The position numbers and the translations under genes were made by a program. From CBDCWT01 sp965223305 (GTDB lineage Bacteria > Planctomycetota > Planctomycetia > Pirellulales > Pirellulaceae): 64,000 nt of DNA. The stretch is taken from assembly GCA_965223305.1 (NCBI GenBank), contig CBDCWT010000045.1, positions 165,459 through 229,458 of the forward strand. Direction: 5' to 3'. Below, one piece after another: positions 61,111-64,000 of this stretch (position 1 is its first letter; every line of letters begins with the position of its first letter). The notes beneath the pieces were generated by a model that had not been told where the DNA came from, made no database searches, and saw nothing but the letters and a program-made list of their open reading frames with translations.

Positions 61111-63027
61111 GATCGCCCAACTGTTCTGGTCCCAGTTCTGGCAACTTACTTCGTTGATTGCGTGTGTGGGGTTGATGGGCGCGACGGTGTTGCGAAACCG
61201 GCCGCACCTGGTGCACGTGTTGTGGGTGATTGTCTTCGTCAAGAGCTTGACGGTTCCTCTCTGGAGTAGCCCCATTGGCATTTTCAGCAGGCTGCAGCCC
61301 CGGGAGACGATACAAGTCCCCCCGAACAGTCTCTATTGGACTCCGGCCCCCTCACCGAACACCACCGGCTCTGCTGCTCAGCGGTATGCGGTGGTACGTG
61401 AGCCAAGCGGCTGGTTGCGGGGCGGCCTCGACAGCGTCGCTCTGGAATCTCGCTCGAATTGCCTGCGTGATCTGGGCGGCGGGCGCTATCGTCTTGTTGT
61501 CGGTGGCCATTCACCGTTGGCTGGAGGTCTATCGCTCGGTCCAACGAACAAGCCACGCGGCGGGCCAAGATCTTGTCGCCTGCGCCACCAGCCTGGCTAA
61601 GCGATTACGGATGCGAACACAGGTCCGCGTGCTGGTGTCCGAGTCCAACTTCGGCCCGCTGGTGTTCGGTTCACGCCGACCGGTCTTGATCTTGCCGGAG
61701 GCGCTTGTCAAAGCGAAGACGGCGATCGAGCTGCAGCCGATCGTAGCTCACGAGTTAATCCACGCCAGACGTGGTGATACGACGTTTGGGGCCCTGCAGT
61801 TCGCCGCGCAAGTCGTGTGGTGGTTTCATCCACTGGTTTGGTGGGCGAGCCGACAGGCAAATCGAGTCTGCGAAGCGCTGCTGTGATCAAGAAGTGGTTG
61901 CCAACCTGCGTTGCCGGCCGACCGAGTACGTGCGCTGTTTGTTGGACGCGTTGGAGCTGAACCATCGTCCATCCGGCGTCCCGGCGTTTCCGGGTATCCG
62001 TTCCAGGGACATTACCTCTAGCCGAGTGGAGAACATCATGCAGAACTCACAAAGTTTTCGCGCGGCGGCGCCTCGTCGCCATTGGATTCTGGCGATCGTG
62101 CTGGCCTTTATCGTCTTGCCGGGGGGCGGCTTGATCGTCCACGCCTGGCAGGAATCGCCAGCTGTGGCATCTACCGATCCGGCGACCGAGACGCTTAAGA
62201 AGGAGGCGGAGAAGGCGGCCGCCCAGCGCAAATGGACAGTGGCCGCCGACAAATTCAGGGCGGTTGTGCAGCAGGACGAGCAGGATGGACGTAGTTGGTT
62301 CATGCTCGGATATTGCCTGCATGCTGATGGCAAGTTGGCTGCGGCGATCGTCGCGCACCAGCGAGCTGCGACCTTTCCTCGGGCTAAACCAACCGCCCTC
62401 TACAATCTTGCCTGTGCCCATGCGTTGATGGGGGATCGGGGAAGCCTCGTTGCGGGCGCTCCGACGAGCCGTACAAGCCGGCTTCCTCAGCCCCCAACCG
62501 ATTGCAGAAGATCCCGACTTCGTTTCCTTGAAAGACGATGCCGAGTTTCGCGAGTTGGCTAAGTCAGCGATGTCTCCCGCCAAGCGCGAAGTCTATCGGC
62601 AATTTGACTTCTGGGTGGGGAAATGGGACGTCTTCGGTCGTAACGGCACGAAAGTCGGCACGAATGTCATTACCAAGGACGAGAAGGGATTCTTGCTCAC
62701 TGAGAAATGGACCAATGCCGGCGGCGGCACCGGCACCAGCATCAACTTCTACGATCCGAGCGACAAACAATGGAAGCAGACGTGGGTGGACGCAGCTGGA
62801 AACGTCGTGCAGTACGCGGGCGGATTCCGGGAAGGCAAGATGTCACTCGCGGGGACGCTTGACCAAACCCAAACGGGGAAGTCGTTCGGAGCCGTGTCTC
62901 GTACACACGGAACGAGGATGCAAGTGTTCGCCAGTTCATCGAACACTCGCGCGACGAAGGACAGACTTGGACGACCTATTTTGATGGCCGCTACGTGCGG
63001 CAGGCCGAGCCGCGTATCGGCAACTAG
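61100..63027 (+). pseudogene. M56 (BlaR1-like) peptidase with C-terminal sensor domain, frameshifted
   Basis: Homology runs to 63027 but changes frame about four times. N-terminal membrane part: MTGEIAQLFWSQFWQLTSLI onward. After a shift between about 61380 and 61440 comes the zincin site VAHELIHARRGD. A shift near 61875 joins NRVCE to RCCDQEVVAN, the expected continuation. After a TM helix (RHWILAIVLAFIVLPGGGL) come TPR-like repeats. A shift near 62436 (GGGG run) joins LMGDR to EASLRALRRAVQAGF, then FDFWVGKWDVFGRNGTKVGT. A shift near 62878 (GGGG run) leads to RVSYTRNEDASVRQFIEHSR and the TAG at 63025-63027. Most shifts are at G runs, so sequencing error is possible; otherwise a decayed gene. 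In intact systems it senses a signal and cleaves the BlaI-type repressor. Confidence 0.75.
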
Positions 63028-63620
63028 CAAATGTACTGCGCTTCTGCAGCCGATAGCCGGCACACAAGAGAGCAACGTGAGCCCCTCCTGCCCTGCGCCC
63101 CGCCGGCCATATCGGGGCCGGGGTTGGGAGGGGACACATTCGTGCGCCGAATTCGTTGGGCTCTGTAGCCGAATTCGCCAGAATTTGGACGAATCGGCAA
63201 TCCACCAAACTCTGGCGAGTTCGGCTACGCTGCAAATCAGCCGCTGGGCGTTAGCCCACGGTTCCCCAGCGAAACCGACACGTAGCCTCCGGCGAGTGCT
63301 CCCCTCTCCGGCCCTGCGGGCCGACTCTCCCCAAGGGGGAGAGTGAAGAAACACGGAATCACGCGCTAAGTTAAGAGCTGCACGACCACCTATCCTACGT
63401 GGAAAGAGCGGCTCCGCAGGAGCGTCGCCCTCCCGTCAGAGAGATCGTGCAGCTTTGCGCTTCACAAACCTGCGGACATCGGCTTCACCCTCCCGCGCGC
63501 GGGAGGGTCGGACGCATAGCGTCCGGGGAGGGCTGCCTGGGAGTGATCGCCCCCGAGGCGTGCCCCCTCTCCGGCCCTTCGGGCCGACTCTCCCCGAGGG
63601 GAAAGTGAGGAAAGACTTAA
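63028..63620. repeat. Repeat-rich region
   Basis: Head-to-head CCGAATTCGCCAGAATTTGG / CCAAACTCTGGCGAGTTCGG (63166-63231), composite module in reverse (63232-63390), CTCCGCAGGAGCGTCGCCCT (about 63412) and a second composite form (63447-63616) matching 29490-29692. No gene. Confidence 0.8.
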
Positions 63621-63795
63621 CCCGAACCATTCATGAGCGATCTGCTGCGAGGTCGTAAATCCATCCGTGGCTTCGTCATGCTTCACAATTCTCCCTCGAC
63701 GTATTGCTACAATACGCCTTGCGGAAGAATTGCTCGCCTTCCTTGCCACGAACGTACTTACAACCTCTCGCCACGATCTTCATGAATAATCCGGG
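63621..63795 (-). mobile_element. 175-bp palindromic MITE, copy 5
   Basis: Reverse orientation, one base longer than the others (CGCCTTGCGG for CGCCTGCGG). Flanks are TTAA (left) and CTAG (right), which do not match; either mutated or from a rearranged site. The right CTAG supplies the stop codon of the next gene. Confidence 0.85.
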
Positions 63796-64000
63796 CTAGT
63801 CAAACACCAGCGTTCCAAATTGCTGGTATTCGTGAAAGCTGGCGCCTACGCGAGCCCAGTCCCAGCTGCTGCTGGGTTTGCTGTCGTAGTCATGCGATAG
63901 AAGTTTGCCCGCCAGCGGTCTCCTTTTGTCGGAGGTACGTTCTGCAGCGGCCTGAACAGCTCGTAGGGGAAGAAGACCTCGGCCCGCAGCCGGTAATCGC
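63796..64000 (-). pseudogene. C-terminal end of a family-9-like carbohydrate-binding protein, frameshifted
   Basis: From the right edge the frame reads DYRLRAEVFFPYELFRPLQN, then DRWRANFYRM. One missing base near 63885 (ATGAC for ATGGAC) shifts it, after which YDSKPSSSWDWARVGASFHE and YQQFGTLVFD end at TAG. WRANFYR and a C-terminal FGTLVF are typical of the family-9-like carbohydrate-binding (DOMON-related) module seen in planctomycete secreted proteins. The stop TAG belongs to the MITE target site. The start lies outside the window. The shift could be a sequencing slip. Confidence 0.5.

Overview
This window looks like a chromosome segment of a planctomycete, probably Pirellulales-like. The evidence is lineage-typical gene families: a PSCyt1/PSCyt2/PSD1 (DUF1549/DUF1553) protein followed by a DUF1501 protein, a second DUF1501 protein, an ECF sigma factor translationally coupled to a Ser/Thr kinase, a sulfatase, an N-terminal LERRLLL-type secreted FG-GAP protein, and intergenic DNA crowded with hairpin repeats. 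No rRNA or tRNA gene, CRISPR array or prophage was recognised. Several genes carry single-base frameshifts at G runs, which may be assembly errors or real decay.

Layout. 1-4.3 kb: partial FG-GAP surface protein (-), acyl-lipid desaturase (-), cold-shock protein, small basic protein and a quinone-oxidoreductase-like MDR enzyme (+). 4.3-7 kb: repeats. 7-15.4 kb: a REC-GGDEF-CBS protein (-), a small secreted protein (+), a tandem repeat array, the kinase/sigma pair (-) and an HD-GYP protein (+). 15.8-19.4 kb: Bax-inhibitor-1 protein and two enolase-superfamily genes separated by a repeat-filled insertion bracketed by a 100-bp duplication. 19.9-26.9 kb: an RND efflux operon (outer-membrane factor, Cys-rich secreted protein, adaptor, pump). 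27.2-31.9 kb: membrane glycerophosphodiesterase, a probable selenoprotein (EF-hands plus iodothyronine-deiodinase-like domain with an in-frame UGA), and a secreted propeller-like protein. 32.1-36.8 kb: SPFH protein with an Arc-like partner; ribose-type ABC permease and ATPase. 36.9-40.5 kb: bioF-like and bioB genes; bacterioferritin and Bfd. 40.8-47.2 kb: sulfatase, a secreted protein, and a REP-associated (RAYT/Y1-like) transposase framed by oppositely oriented short-repeat arrays. 47.2-49.8 kb: an NMT1/THI5-type ABC importer. 50-60.2 kb: PSD1 and DUF1501 genes, HEAT-repeat protein, alpha/beta hydrolase, beta-barrel porin. 60.6-64 kb: a BlaI/M56 (BlaR1-like) regulatory pair, the latter frameshifted, and the tail of a family-9-like carbohydrate-binding protein.

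The most notable signals are: (1) the probable selenocysteine codon at 30295 in the deiodinase-like gene, followed by a SECIS-like hairpin; (2) the transposase with inverted arrays of GTGCCTGTCTGA; (3) a 174-bp almost fully palindromic MITE in five copies with 4-bp CTAA/CTAG/TTAG target duplications, plus a second 145-bp family; (4) a hairpin-bearing repeat with a compensatory base change; (5) a near-identical promoter-like motif upstream of two unlinked genes.
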